From Streptosporangium sp. NBC_01755 (GTDB lineage Bacteria > Actinomycetota > Actinomycetes > Streptosporangiales > Streptosporangiaceae), in assembly GCF_035917995.1 (NCBI RefSeq), contig NZ_CP109131.1, positions 6,820,001 through 6,884,000 of the forward strand: a DNA stretch of 64,000 nt. Direction: 5' to 3'. The translations under genes and the position numbers were made by a program. The stretch's first letter is position 1. Each line of letters opens with the position of its first letter. Of the stretch, positions 8,880 to 18,185 are shown piece after piece. Under the pieces are notes generated by a model. That model saw nothing but the letters and a program-made list of their open reading frames with translations. It was not told the DNA's origin and did no database searches.

Positions 8880-11800
8880 TCAGGCGGGCCACTCGGGGGT
8901 CCGCCCGCTGTAAGTGATGACGAGCAAGATATCTTTGACCTGTTCCTGCTGGAAGAGGGCGGTCACCGGTTCCTCGTTCGGAAGCGCAAGCTCCCATATG
9001 CCGGTGGGGGTTCGGCCGACCATGCCGGACCAGCTTCCGGCATTGCCGCGGCGAGTGCTGACGATCCCCTCGACCGACACGGCGCCACCGCCCACAGGTC
9101 CTGCCGCGTCGCTGTCGGTGAAGCGCAGATGGGTCACCGGTATCTCGTCGGTCACGCCGTCGGCACGGGCGAAGTACAGCGCGATCTGCTGGATCCTGAG
9201 CTCGTCGATGTTAGGTGGGAAGTCATCGCGCGCGGTGGCGAAACGCACGACCATCGGTGTGCTGCTCAGCTCGGGGTTGTTGAGGTCGTACCACTGATCG
9301 CTGAGTTCGTGGCGGAAGCTGAACGGGCGGTCGGCGCTGAACGTGCGGTTGATCGTCGACAGCACGCGCTGCCGATGGTCACTGCTGTCCAGGGCGGTGT
9401 ATTCGATGGTGAGCAGGACATCCGCGATGGAGCGGTAGTCGAACCGGTTGGCCGCTCGCGGCATACGCAGTTCCCAGGTGGTCTCGACACCGATGCCCTC
9501 GAAGGGATTGCGTAGGGCGCTCTGTGCTTCCAGTTCGAAGAGCCCGGTGGCGTCGCGGGGGGAGGTCAGCGCGATGGAATCAGGGCCCTGCTGGAGGGTG
9601 ACGGTCTGGAAGGCCGGGGGCCCGAGGACGACACGGGAGGAACGACTCGAGGTGAGGGTGGCGTGTATCCCGTCGACCGCGGGGACGAGCGCGATCACAG
9701 AGAGTCGCACGCGGTGGACGAGACACAGGTAGTGTCCGGGGAAATCCTGGTCGAACAGGGTGAGGGGAGTCGCGAAGAGCAGTACTCCCGTGTTGAGGAA
9801 GCGCTGGAACTCTGCGGGAGCCAGGCGGCTGAGTGAGATCGTCTTGGTGAGTTGGAGTTTGCGGACGGCGGTTTCGAGGGCGTACTGGTCCAGGCGGGTG
9901 ATGTCGGCTGCCAGCCGGAGTGAACCGGTGATACCCCGCCGATCTGGACCGTCTCCCGGGCTCACTGCGGTGCCGGTGTCGTGCGAGGGCTCCCAATAGT
10001 CGGCCTGGATCACCGGTGGCGGGGTCTCCTGGCGTTCGAAGGCCAGTTGTTCGGCCGCGAGTTGAGCCGTGGCGGTGGCCTGTTGGAGGAAGTAGCGGTA
10101 AACGCCTTCCAGCGTTCGGCCGAGCCAGTCGTAGAACTCGACGTTGGTGAACTTGGTGGCGAGGAACTCGGCGGTGGCCTCGGCGTGCTCGGTGTGCAGC
10201 TCCGCGATTACGCGTTCCTGGCCGAGCACACGCACGTGGTCCTCGGCCAGACGGATCTGCTGTTCGCCGATGCGCACGTCCTGCATGGCAAGCGTGCGCT
10301 GGAACGCCCAATCCTGGGCTCGCCGTTCATAGCTGGCCAGCGTGGACAGGATGGAGGCGGTGGTGCTGCTGCTCGCGGCGAGTGAGGACAGGCCGCCGGC
10401 GACGGCCCCGGCGCTCCCCTGCGGGCTGTAAGCGATCGACACCCCGGACGGGAAGCCGGCGGATATGGATGCCGGTAGCGCCGCCGCGACGAAACTCGTG
10501 ATCGACGAGGCGAGTTGTAGCGCGGCCGTGGTGTACAGCAGACCGAGACTTGCCTGCTCCAGGCCGGTGACCCCCTCCTCCAGCAGGCTGTCGAAGTGAT
10601 CGGCCTGGAGCTGCGCACGCTGTTGCTGCAACTCGGCCAGCCGGACCCCGTCCTGTGCCTCCCCGACCCGCAGGTCCTGCAAGGTGACCCCGGCCCTGGC
10701 CATGGCGATGTCCTGCCGGGCCTTGAGCAGGTTGTACGCCTCGGCGTCACGCTTTTCGACAGCCGCCAGCAGCGCCGACTCGACCTGCTGGGCCTGTGCG
10801 ACGAGCTGTTTGGCCCGCTCGACAAGGGTCGCGTAGCGGTACGGTGTCGGAGTCCGCGGGCGAACCGATGGAAGAACGAGCTGACCTCCCGCACCGATGG
10901 CGGGCAACCCGCCGACGGCATCCGTGGGAGCGGCGTAGGGCTCAAGCCTGCGCAGCGCGCCGGAGATGTTCCGGCAGTTACGCAGCTTGTAGAGATTCAG
11001 CTCGGCGTGCAGACGCAATGCCCGTAGGACCGGATTGGGTGGTACGCAGAACCGGAACGAAGGCGCGGGCACGAGCACAGATATCAGATATCGGCTGGAG
11101 ATATCTCTCTTGACCTTGGCCAACGGGCTGCCGCGTAGGACTGTGCCGATGAGCCGCTCATACGTCGATGACGTCGCCACGGCGTCGTCCACCGGCACCG
11201 TCGTCAGCGGAGCCGCCAGCCAGGGCAGTTCCTCCTGTTCGAGCGCCGCCGCATCCTTGCCGGTGGCCTGCTCGACGGCCTGCCGGTAGGCACTCGCTGC
11301 GGCTTCCGCCGTGCGGCGTGCGGCCGGCTCAAGCTCCGGCACGGCCAGCAGGGCGAGCTGGAGCCGCGCGTGATCGACGGCCTTGCCGTCCAGCACCTGT
11401 CCCAGATCGAGGGCGGAGGGCATCGCGGCCTTCGCGGTGTTCACGGCGTCCATGGCGGCGGAGACGCGTTCCGCGAGCGTCCCCGCCCCCGACATGGCGG
11501 TGCGAACATCCGAGACCGCTCTGCGCAGGATCTTCATGTCACCGATGGAGGACAGTTCCCGGCGAATTGTGATCCACACGGTCTCCCACTCGGCTTCCCC
11601 GACCTCGATGTCGAGAGTGCCGACAAGCTCGTCGCATGCTCCTGGCGCCTGCCGGAGCTCCGGGGCGTCAAGCAATTCCAGCACTGTCATGTACAGGGTG
11701 CGGGCTCGGGGAATCGACTCGGAGGTGTCTCGGGTGAATTCCGCGTCCGCGAACTCCAGCAGGCAACGGATGATCGACAGCAACGTGAAGCGGGTGGCCG

Positions 11801-14800
11801 TGCCGGCTCGGACCCCGGCGATCGCGTGGGGGTCGAGCGGGTCCAGCAGCCAGTCGTCGGCTCGGCCGTAGACGGCCGACAGCGACTCCTCCCGAACGAG
11901 ACCGGGATAGATCTTCCGCTGTCCGGAGGGCGCTGTGAAGTCGTACACCGTGCGGAACCAGTCGAGCGCCGAGACGTGCTGACCGTGTCGCTGCAGTTCC
12001 TGGGCAAGCAGGATCGGGATGTGATACCAGGCCTCCTGTAGGTATGTCAGGATCGAAGCGGAATGTCCGGTAGTGGCGTCGAACACCGACGACATCGTGG
12101 CGGCACGCAATCGCAGCTCTTCGCTGGAAAGCCGTTCCGTGAGATGGAAAGGCCCCGCTACGGCCGGGTTGACGGTGACGGGCGCCTGCTCGGCCAGCGT
12201 ATCGCCGCCGCGTTCGAGGCGGACGAGGGTGATCCCGGCCTGTCCTAGCTTCTTCTGCCGAGCGTGCAGGCGGCCCGGGTTGCCGCCCGCCGCGGGAGCG
12301 ATGCGCGGTGCCCCGGTCGCGTACCCGAATTCGGCACCTTTTTCGCGGTAGCCGCGGTTGGGGAACGGAACCGGGGCCCGAACGCTCGCGGCGTCCTCCC
12401 CCCTGGGATAACCGAAAATCCGCAGGATGACCTGGCTGAGTGACTGCTTGGCGAACTCCCGGACGAGATCGTCAGCGTGCTTCCAGGCGCGCCAGGCGGG
12501 TTTGTCGAGCCGTGCCTCCACCGCCTGTACGTAGACCCTGGCGCGTTCCCGGTAGTAGCTGCCGAACAGCGTGCCGAGCAGGCCCTGGAACATGCTTGAG
12601 GACTGGGGGAGGTTGAGGAACTGCCACAGGGTCAGGCCCTGGAACAGGGATCCGTCGGTGATCACGATGTTGTTCAGTGATACCCCGGGTACCTGTGTCA
12701 GCCATAGTTGCAGGTCGCTGAGCCGCCAAATGCCGATGCCCAGATCAGGTGTCGACCCGGCGCTGATCCGGACGCCGGCTGTCGCGGATCCCTGCTGAAG
12801 GAACAGGAAGAGATCTCCGTTCGGCCAGGGGACCGCCCCGGCGAAGCGCCCGGATCCGCCGGACCGCCACCGGCCGTCGTCGCCGCGCCCATACAGCCGG
12901 TACCAGACGGTGTTGCCGTACTGCTGCAGCCTGCCGGACTCGACGATCAAGTAGAACTGGTCCGGGCTGGTTTCGATCATCGCGCTGATCGCGCGGAACT
13001 CACGCCCGCGGCTTGGCGTGACCAGCAGTCTCCAGTCGTCCTCGGCCCAGCCACCGAGGTCCAGGTCGAGGCGGTGACTCCACACCGACCCGTCGGGCAC
13101 CCGCATGACCAGCCGGGGTGGCAGGGAGTCGTCGGTGCTCTGCGCGACCACGGCGGTGAAGTAGACCGCTTCCTGTCCGTCGTCCCGGTCGCACAGGTCC
13201 AAGGGCACCGCGTCCGACCACGTCCCCGAGGACAGGTCGAGCTTGACCAGCTTCAGCGCCTGCCTCGCGTTGTCCTGGACCCGCGCGAACAGGCAGACGA
13301 AGCGCTGGTCCGGCCCGACTCGCGCCGGGGCCGCGCCGACCAGGTCGATCACATGGTCGAGGCCCTCGACCTTTCGCCAGAACGTCTGCGCGTCACCGTC
13401 GGGCGCGGCCGGGTCGTAGACCGACCAGTACACCGCGCCGGTCTTGCCGCCCCGGGCGAACAGGTGCGTCATGCGCCGGTCGTCACCGTCCACCGGTTCC
13501 CGGCCGACCGCCCGTAACGCCGTCACGGCATGGCAGATCGGGCCGAGCCGCAGCGTGCACACGTCCTGGAAATAGCCCGCGTACGCCGACGCGGCCTCGC
13601 GTGCCATCGGCGGTGTCAGACGGCGGCCCGCCCGAAGCTGGGTGACGATCTCCCGGAAGGCGGGGGTCTGACGGCGTCGCAGGGTGGGAATGAGGACGTT
13701 CTCCGGGTACATGTGCACGAACATGGCCGCCCGCCAGGCGGCGTAAGAACCGATCCACCTCCATTCCTGGTCGAAATCGTCGGCGACCGGCAGCAGGCCG
13801 GGGTAGGTGTCACGGAGCTGACCTGTTCGCAGCCCGAACAGCATCCCCTGCAGGGTCTCGATCGCCTGGGCGACGCGTGTGGTCTTCTGACAGCCCGCGA
13901 CGGCGGCGTCGATCAGCAGCCGGTCGGTGACGGCCTTGGCCTTGCTCGACAGATCGTTACCGGGCAGGTCGGAGGCGAGGACGAGCGCATCACGCAACCG
14001 CGGCAGGGTGGCCTCCTCCACGGCGTCGACGACACGCGAGAACCCCCTGCGGGCGGACAGCTCCTGGTCGACGCGGGCGCCGAGGACGGCTTCCCAGGCG
14101 CGGCGGTTCGCCTGGGACGACAGCCACGCGGGCAGCTCGGGTGTGCCGGAGCGGATCACGAAATGATCGGGGCCGACGAACAGGCCGGCTGCCTGTTCCC
14201 GCGCACGCCATTCGGCGCGGCGGCGAAGCTTCCCCACCTGGGCGAGGATCGCGTCCACCCCGGCCCATTCGGCATCCAGGACGGGCAACCCGGCGAGCAC
14301 CAGATCGCGGACCCGCAGGAGATGGGCCAGGCTGCCGGGGGTCAGGTCCAGCTGGGCGAGCCGCGTCCCCACCGCACCACCGCTTTGCCGTTCGGCGGCC
14401 AGCGCGACCAGCTCGTCCAAGGGAACGCCGACCGCACGGAGTACCGCGTCGGAGAGCCCCGTCATGGGGTCGGCGGCTCCTTCCCGCACTGTTCTCAGGC
14501 CGCTCAACTCGCTGTCCACCCACGTACGGCGTGCCCGCCAGATGTCGTACGGCAGCTGCCCGGCACGTGGGTCACGCAGATCGGCAGGTCCGATCAGGTC
14601 AGGGTCGACGGAGGGGGGCCGGGTCCGGGTGCGCAGGGCGCGTTCCCAGTCGGCGCGGGACTGAGCGGTGGCTCGCCACGGCGGCAGCTTGGCCTTGCGC
14701 GTCTGCCAGGGCTGTAGACCGGCCGCCGTCTCGGCCGCCGTCCAGCCGGGTAACTCACGCCTGTCCTTCTGGGCGCGGGTGAGCAACGCGACCGCCTCAT

Positions 14801-17800
14801 TCCACTCGGCCGCCGTCGGTCGCTGCGCGGGCGTCGCCGACAGGGCCTTGGCTCTGATCAGCATCAGCCGGCCGAAGTTCTGCACGGTCAGGTGCAGATC
14901 TTGGACGACGTTCCGCTCGGCGGCGGCGACCACGGCGGGGTCGGGACTGCCGAGCCGGTTCTGCAGGGCGTCGAGGTCGTGCGGGAGGGGATCGCCCGGG
15001 TCGGGATCACCGAGCGCGTGGCTCAGCATGGCGTCGATCCCACCCGTCTCCCGGGCGCCCAGCAGTTCTTCGGCGATCTCCTCAAGGCGGGTGCCGCGCT
15101 GCCGCCACAGCGCTCGCGCCTTCCGGCCTGCCGTGACGTCGGGCAGATCGTCGATCGCCACCACGGTGGGGTCGACCATCGGAAGCCCCGCGGGAGGGAT
15201 GGGCGGCCACTGCCCCTCCTCCGGCGGGCGCGCGGCCGGCCAGAAGTCCATGCCACCGAGCCGGATCGCGACCGCCTGTTCCTCGTCGCACCAGGCCGTC
15301 GCCAATGCCGTCTTCCGCGCCTGTACCAGGATGGACCGCACGTCGCCGCACAGCTCCTCCGTCACCGGCGTTTCCCGCTGGTCGGTGCCGTTGAGCGCGT
15401 CCTGTGCGTAGATCTGTGCGAGCCTGGTGAACGCCTCGGGGGGCAGACGTAGATCGGTGGCGATGCGCCGACGGGCCGCCGCCGCGTCGGCGGGCCGGGC
15501 CAGGGCGCGCAGCAGAGCGGGGAAGTCACCCGGCAGAGTGGTCGCCGCCCATGGGACGACACCGATGTCCCCGCCCGCGGCCGGATAGCCGACCTGCTGG
15601 TACATCGCCGCCAGCATGGCGGCCAGGTCGGGGACCTGCTGTCCACGTCTGTCCGTGGTCATCGCCAGAAAGGCGGCCAGTTGATCCGTCACCCATGTGT
15701 GGCGCCGCAGCCATAGGTCGAACGCACCGTCCTGTGCCGCGACTCCCGCCTTGGCCTGCGGGGAGCGGAAGTCGTCAGGGCCGACGACGTCGGGATCCAC
15801 GACCGGCGTGTCCTCAGGAAGATCGGCAGGCCACTCTTCCGCCTGCCACAGCACACGCAGGTGGGCCAACTGCCAGACGAGCAGTTCGGGATCGGGGCGG
15901 GCGACGAGAGGATCGCGGGTGGTATCGGCCAGACCGAACAGCCGTTCAAGGACCTCTTCGGTAAGCGCGTTGGCGGTGCCTGGAGCGGCGGCGGGGTCGC
16001 GGAGCAGCCGGTCGAGGGCATCCGGCCGCGGACCCGTCAAGGTGATGCCCAGCCGATCGGCCAGCGCCGCGCGACGCGCGGATTCAGCGGTGCGGGCCAG
16101 GCGGATCTCTTCGAAGCTCGACCCCCATCTGCTCAGCAGCTCCTGGTAGGCGGCCAGCCTCCAAGCGCGTTCCGCGCCGTCCAGCACCGCGCGGCTTCCA
16201 GGGGCCGGCGGGTGGGCGGCCAGGTAGGCCCGCATCACCTCGACGCAGATCCGGGCCTGCCGTACCTCCTCATCGGCGGCAGCGCAGTCAGCGGGCAGCC
16301 GTGCGAAGGGCTGCAGGAACGTGTCCGCCAAGTAGTCGCGAGTGATGGGCTTGCCGTCGAGTTCGACGTGCGCCAGGACATAGTCGAGGAGGTCGGCCAG
16401 GTAGGCCAGTGGGCCGACAGCGGTCTCGCAGTCCCGGCAGCCACAGGCGGCCTTCTCCGCCGCATGGGACGCGGCCGTCTGAGCGACGGCCGTCAGCCGG
16501 CTCGACTGCCCGCCCGCCACCGTGCCGAGGAGATCAAGGACCACGTTGCCGGAGAAGCCCGTCCAGGCCTTGGCCGCGGCATGCAGCTGCACCGCTTTGA
16601 AGGAGCCCATGATCTCGGCGGAGGCCTGGACGAAGCCGGTCCTCGACGCCGCGGCGATACTCGCAGGCCCGGTGTAGCCCTTTTCGATCAGAACGGCGTT
16701 CACCTTCATGTCCGGCGAGATCGCATGTAGCGAGGCGTGCGCGTCGAGGAGTGACACCGACGAATCCCCCTCAGGCACCGGAAGGCCGGCGAGTAGCCCT
16801 AGTCCGCCTGCTCGGCGGATATCCGCCAGACCGTGCACGTCCCTGTTCGCGAGATCATCCAGCAGGCCGTCAGGCAGATCGATGTGGAGCGTGCCCGCCA
16901 GATCCGCGAGGGGGACATCCGGCCGGACCTCTTCCGGTACGGCCACCCTCACGTCGAGCGCGACCTCCTGCACCACCGGGAAGGAGATCTCCGCCGCGTA
17001 CCGCTCGACTCCGTCAAGGTCGGTGACATACAACGCCAGCCGACGGGTGGCGCCAGGCGCGTCACCCAGCCCGGGGGGCGCGTTGTAGGTGAAGGCGAAC
17101 ACGCCGCGGTTCCCGCTCGTGTCCCGCCCGAGATCACGAGGTGGTGACGCGTCCAGGTCATGGGCCTGTACGGCGAAGCCGGCCAGACCGGCATCCGACC
17201 GTTCGCCGACCAGCCGTCCCACCGCCTGGTAGGCGGCCAGCCGCTCCTGCTCGGTCACCTTCGGTGTCGCCTGCGACCGCCGCAGGATGTCGATGATCTC
17301 ATCGAGGCGGTGTCGCAGTTCCTGCGGAACGATACCGCCGGTGATCGCGTTCTCCAGCGCCGCTCGCAGCTCGCCGAGATCGTGTTTCAGCAAGGACCCC
17401 AGCTCGGTGGGCAGGCCCACCCGGCCGAAGCCGTAGCACGCCTCGACCGGAATGCCGGCCTCCCCGGCCATCCCGGCCGCGTGGACGAGCAACTGCACCT
17501 GATCTCTGGGGACGCCGGTCTCGCCCACCAGGAACTCCACGTCCTCGGTGGTGAGCTCGGCGGGGTCCACACCGTCCAGCACCGGATCGAGCAGCTCACG
17601 CAGTTCCTCGTACTCGGACCGAGGGGCGGCGTCCCGCACACTGATGATCACGTTGAGGACGGCATCGGCGGGCGCGTCGAAGAGGGTCTCGGAGTGGCCG
17701 ATCTCGTTTCCCCGCTCATCCAGAACGCGGACGACCAGGTCGGCGCTACCCTCCTCGCCCTGGATGAACCGATCGGCCTGGTAGGCGATCCGGTAGTGCC

Positions 17801-18167
17801 CGCCGTCCGCGGACACCGTCTCCCCGAGCGGTTCCTCTCGGCGTAGATCCCGGTCGGCGGCCCGCACCCGGACCGCGTCGACCGGCTCTCCGGACTCCCG
17901 CAGCACCTGCCCCCGGACGATCAGACTTCCCCGTTCGTCGACCGCCGCGTTGATCCGCCGGGCGGTCTCCACGTCGACCCGTCCCGTCACGGTGAGCCCG
18001 GCATCGCGCTGGAGCTGCGACACCGCGCTCCGCGTTGACTTCCCGAACTGCTTCTCCGCGATTTCTCCGGAGCCGATGTCGAACCCGAGAAGTTTCAGCT
18101 CCTGATGGAGCAGAGCCACATCATCGCCGTGCAGCCCGAATTCCAGCTCTCGCCCTTGCAGATTCAT
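8880..18167 (-). CDS. Tc toxin subunit A-like protein (pore-forming/translocation component)
   Basis: A 3095-residue protein related to TcdA/TcA of insecticidal toxin complexes, which assemble pentameric pores that inject the TcC payload into target cells. Residues about 8-75 form a peptidoglycan-binding-like domain (LLHQELKLLGFD, AVSQLQRDAGLTVTG). A beta-rich carboxypeptidase-regulatory-like segment follows at about 80-180. The neuraminidase-like region carries YPENVLIPTLRRRQTPAF near residue 1485. Residues about 2430-2720 are long heptad-like helices around a hydrophobic tip (near 2535-2600) and fit the TcA channel and transmembrane tip. Residues about 2745-3095 resemble the TcB-binding C-terminal domain. 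No signal peptide is seen, as is usual for Tc proteins. It starts 18 bp after the TcB/C gene, so the two are one operon. Confidence 0.9.
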   Translation of the reverse strand: MNLQGRELEFGLHGDDVALLHQELKLLGFDIGSGEIAEKQFGKSTRSAVSQLQRDAGLTVTGRVDVETARRINAAVDERGSLIVRGQVLRESGEPVDAVRVRAADRDLRREEPLGETVSADGGHYRIAYQADRFIQGEEGSADLVVRVLDERGNEIGHSETLFDAPADAVLNVIISVRDAAPRSEYEELRELLDPVLDGVDPAELTTEDVEFLVGETGVPRDQVQLLVHAAGMAGEAGIPVEACYGFGRVGLPTELGSLLKHDLGELRAALENAITGGIVPQELRHRLDEIIDILRRSQATPKVTEQERLAAYQAVGRLVGERSDAGLAGFAVQAHDLDASPPRDLGRDTSGNRGVFAFTYNAPPGLGDAPGATRRLALYVTDLDGVERYAAEISFPVVQEVALDVRVAVPEEVRPDVPLADLAGTLHIDLPDGLLDDLANRDVHGLADIRRAGGLGLLAGLPVPEGDSSVSLLDAHASLHAISPDMKVNAVLIEKGYTGPASIAAASRTGFVQASAEIMGSFKAVQLHAAAKAWTGFSGNVVLDLLGTVAGGQSSRLTAVAQTAASHAAEKAACGCRDCETAVGPLAYLADLLDYVLAHVELDGKPITRDYLADTFLQPFARLPADCAAADEEVRQARICVEVMRAYLAAHPPAPGSRAVLDGAERAWRLAAYQELLSRWGSSFEEIRLARTAESARRAALADRLGITLTGPRPDALDRLLRDPAAAPGTANALTEEVLERLFGLADTTRDPLVARPDPELLVWQLAHLRVLWQAEEWPADLPEDTPVVDPDVVGPDDFRSPQAKAGVAAQDGAFDLWLRRHTWVTDQLAAFLAMTTDRRGQQVPDLAAMLAAMYQQVGYPAAGGDIGVVPWAATTLPGDFPALLRALARPADAAAARRRIATDLRLPPEAFTRLAQIYAQDALNGTDQRETPVTEELCGDVRSILVQARKTALATAWCDEEQAVAIRLGGMDFWPAARPPEEGQWPPIPPAGLPMVDPTVVAIDDLPDVTAGRKARALWRQRGTRLEEIAEELLGARETGGIDAMLSHALGDPDPGDPLPHDLDALQNRLGSPDPAVVAAAERNVVQDLHLTVQNFGRLMLIRAKALSATPAQRPTAAEWNEAVALLTRAQKDRRELPGWTAAETAAGLQPWQTRKAKLPPWRATAQSRADWERALRTRTRPPSVDPDLIGPADLRDPRAGQLPYDIWRARRTWVDSELSGLRTVREGAADPMTGLSDAVLRAVGVPLDELVALAAERQSGGAVGTRLAQLDLTPGSLAHLLRVRDLVLAGLPVLDAEWAGVDAILAQVGKLRRRAEWRAREQAAGLFVGPDHFVIRSGTPELPAWLSSQANRRAWEAVLGARVDQELSARRGFSRVVDAVEEATLPRLRDALVLASDLPGNDLSSKAKAVTDRLLIDAAVAGCQKTTRVAQAIETLQGMLFGLRTGQLRDTYPGLLPVADDFDQEWRWIGSYAAWRAAMFVHMYPENVLIPTLRRRQTPAFREIVTQLRAGRRLTPPMAREAASAYAGYFQDVCTLRLGPICHAVTALRAVGREPVDGDDRRMTHLFARGGKTGAVYWSVYDPAAPDGDAQTFWRKVEGLDHVIDLVGAAPARVGPDQRFVCLFARVQDNARQALKLVKLDLSSGTWSDAVPLDLCDRDDGQEAVYFTAVVAQSTDDSLPPRLVMRVPDGSVWSHRLDLDLGGWAEDDWRLLVTPSRGREFRAISAMIETSPDQFYLIVESGRLQQYGNTVWYRLYGRGDDGRWRSGGSGRFAGAVPWPNGDLFLFLQQGSATAGVRISAGSTPDLGIGIWRLSDLQLWLTQVPGVSLNNIVITDGSLFQGLTLWQFLNLPQSSSMFQGLLGTLFGSYYRERARVYVQAVEARLDKPAWRAWKHADDLVREFAKQSLSQVILRIFGYPRGEDAASVRAPVPFPNRGYREKGAEFGYATGAPRIAPAAGGNPGRLHARQKKLGQAGITLVRLERGGDTLAEQAPVTVNPAVAGPFHLTERLSSEELRLRAATMSSVFDATTGHSASILTYLQEAWYHIPILLAQELQRHGQHVSALDWFRTVYDFTAPSGQRKIYPGLVREESLSAVYGRADDWLLDPLDPHAIAGVRAGTATRFTLLSIIRCLLEFADAEFTRDTSESIPRARTLYMTVLELLDAPELRQAPGACDELVGTLDIEVGEAEWETVWITIRRELSSIGDMKILRRAVSDVRTAMSGAGTLAERVSAAMDAVNTAKAAMPSALDLGQVLDGKAVDHARLQLALLAVPELEPAARRTAEAAASAYRQAVEQATGKDAAALEQEELPWLAAPLTTVPVDDAVATSSTYERLIGTVLRGSPLAKVKRDISSRYLISVLVPAPSFRFCVPPNPVLRALRLHAELNLYKLRNCRNISGALRRLEPYAAPTDAVGGLPAIGAGGQLVLPSVRPRTPTPYRYATLVERAKQLVAQAQQVESALLAAVEKRDAEAYNLLKARQDIAMARAGVTLQDLRVGEAQDGVRLAELQQQRAQLQADHFDSLLEEGVTGLEQASLGLLYTTAALQLASSITSFVAAALPASISAGFPSGVSIAYSPQGSAGAVAGGLSSLAASSSTTASILSTLASYERRAQDWAFQRTLAMQDVRIGEQQIRLAEDHVRVLGQERVIAELHTEHAEATAEFLATKFTNVEFYDWLGRTLEGVYRYFLQQATATAQLAAEQLAFERQETPPPVIQADYWEPSHDTGTAVSPGDGPDRRGITGSLRLAADITRLDQYALETAVRKLQLTKTISLSRLAPAEFQRFLNTGVLLFATPLTLFDQDFPGHYLCLVHRVRLSVIALVPAVDGIHATLTSSRSSRVVLGPPAFQTVTLQQGPDSIALTSPRDATGLFELEAQSALRNPFEGIGVETTWELRMPRAANRFDYRSIADVLLTIEYTALDSSDHRQRVLSTINRTFSADRPFSFRHELSDQWYDLNNPELSSTPMVVRFATARDDFPPNIDELRIQQIALYFARADGVTDEIPVTHLRFTDSDAAGPVGGGAVSVEGIVSTRRGNAGSWSGMVGRTPTGIWELALPNEEPVTALFQQEQVKDILLVITYSGRTPEWPA

Positions 18168-18185
18168 GATGCTCCGTGTCGGTTC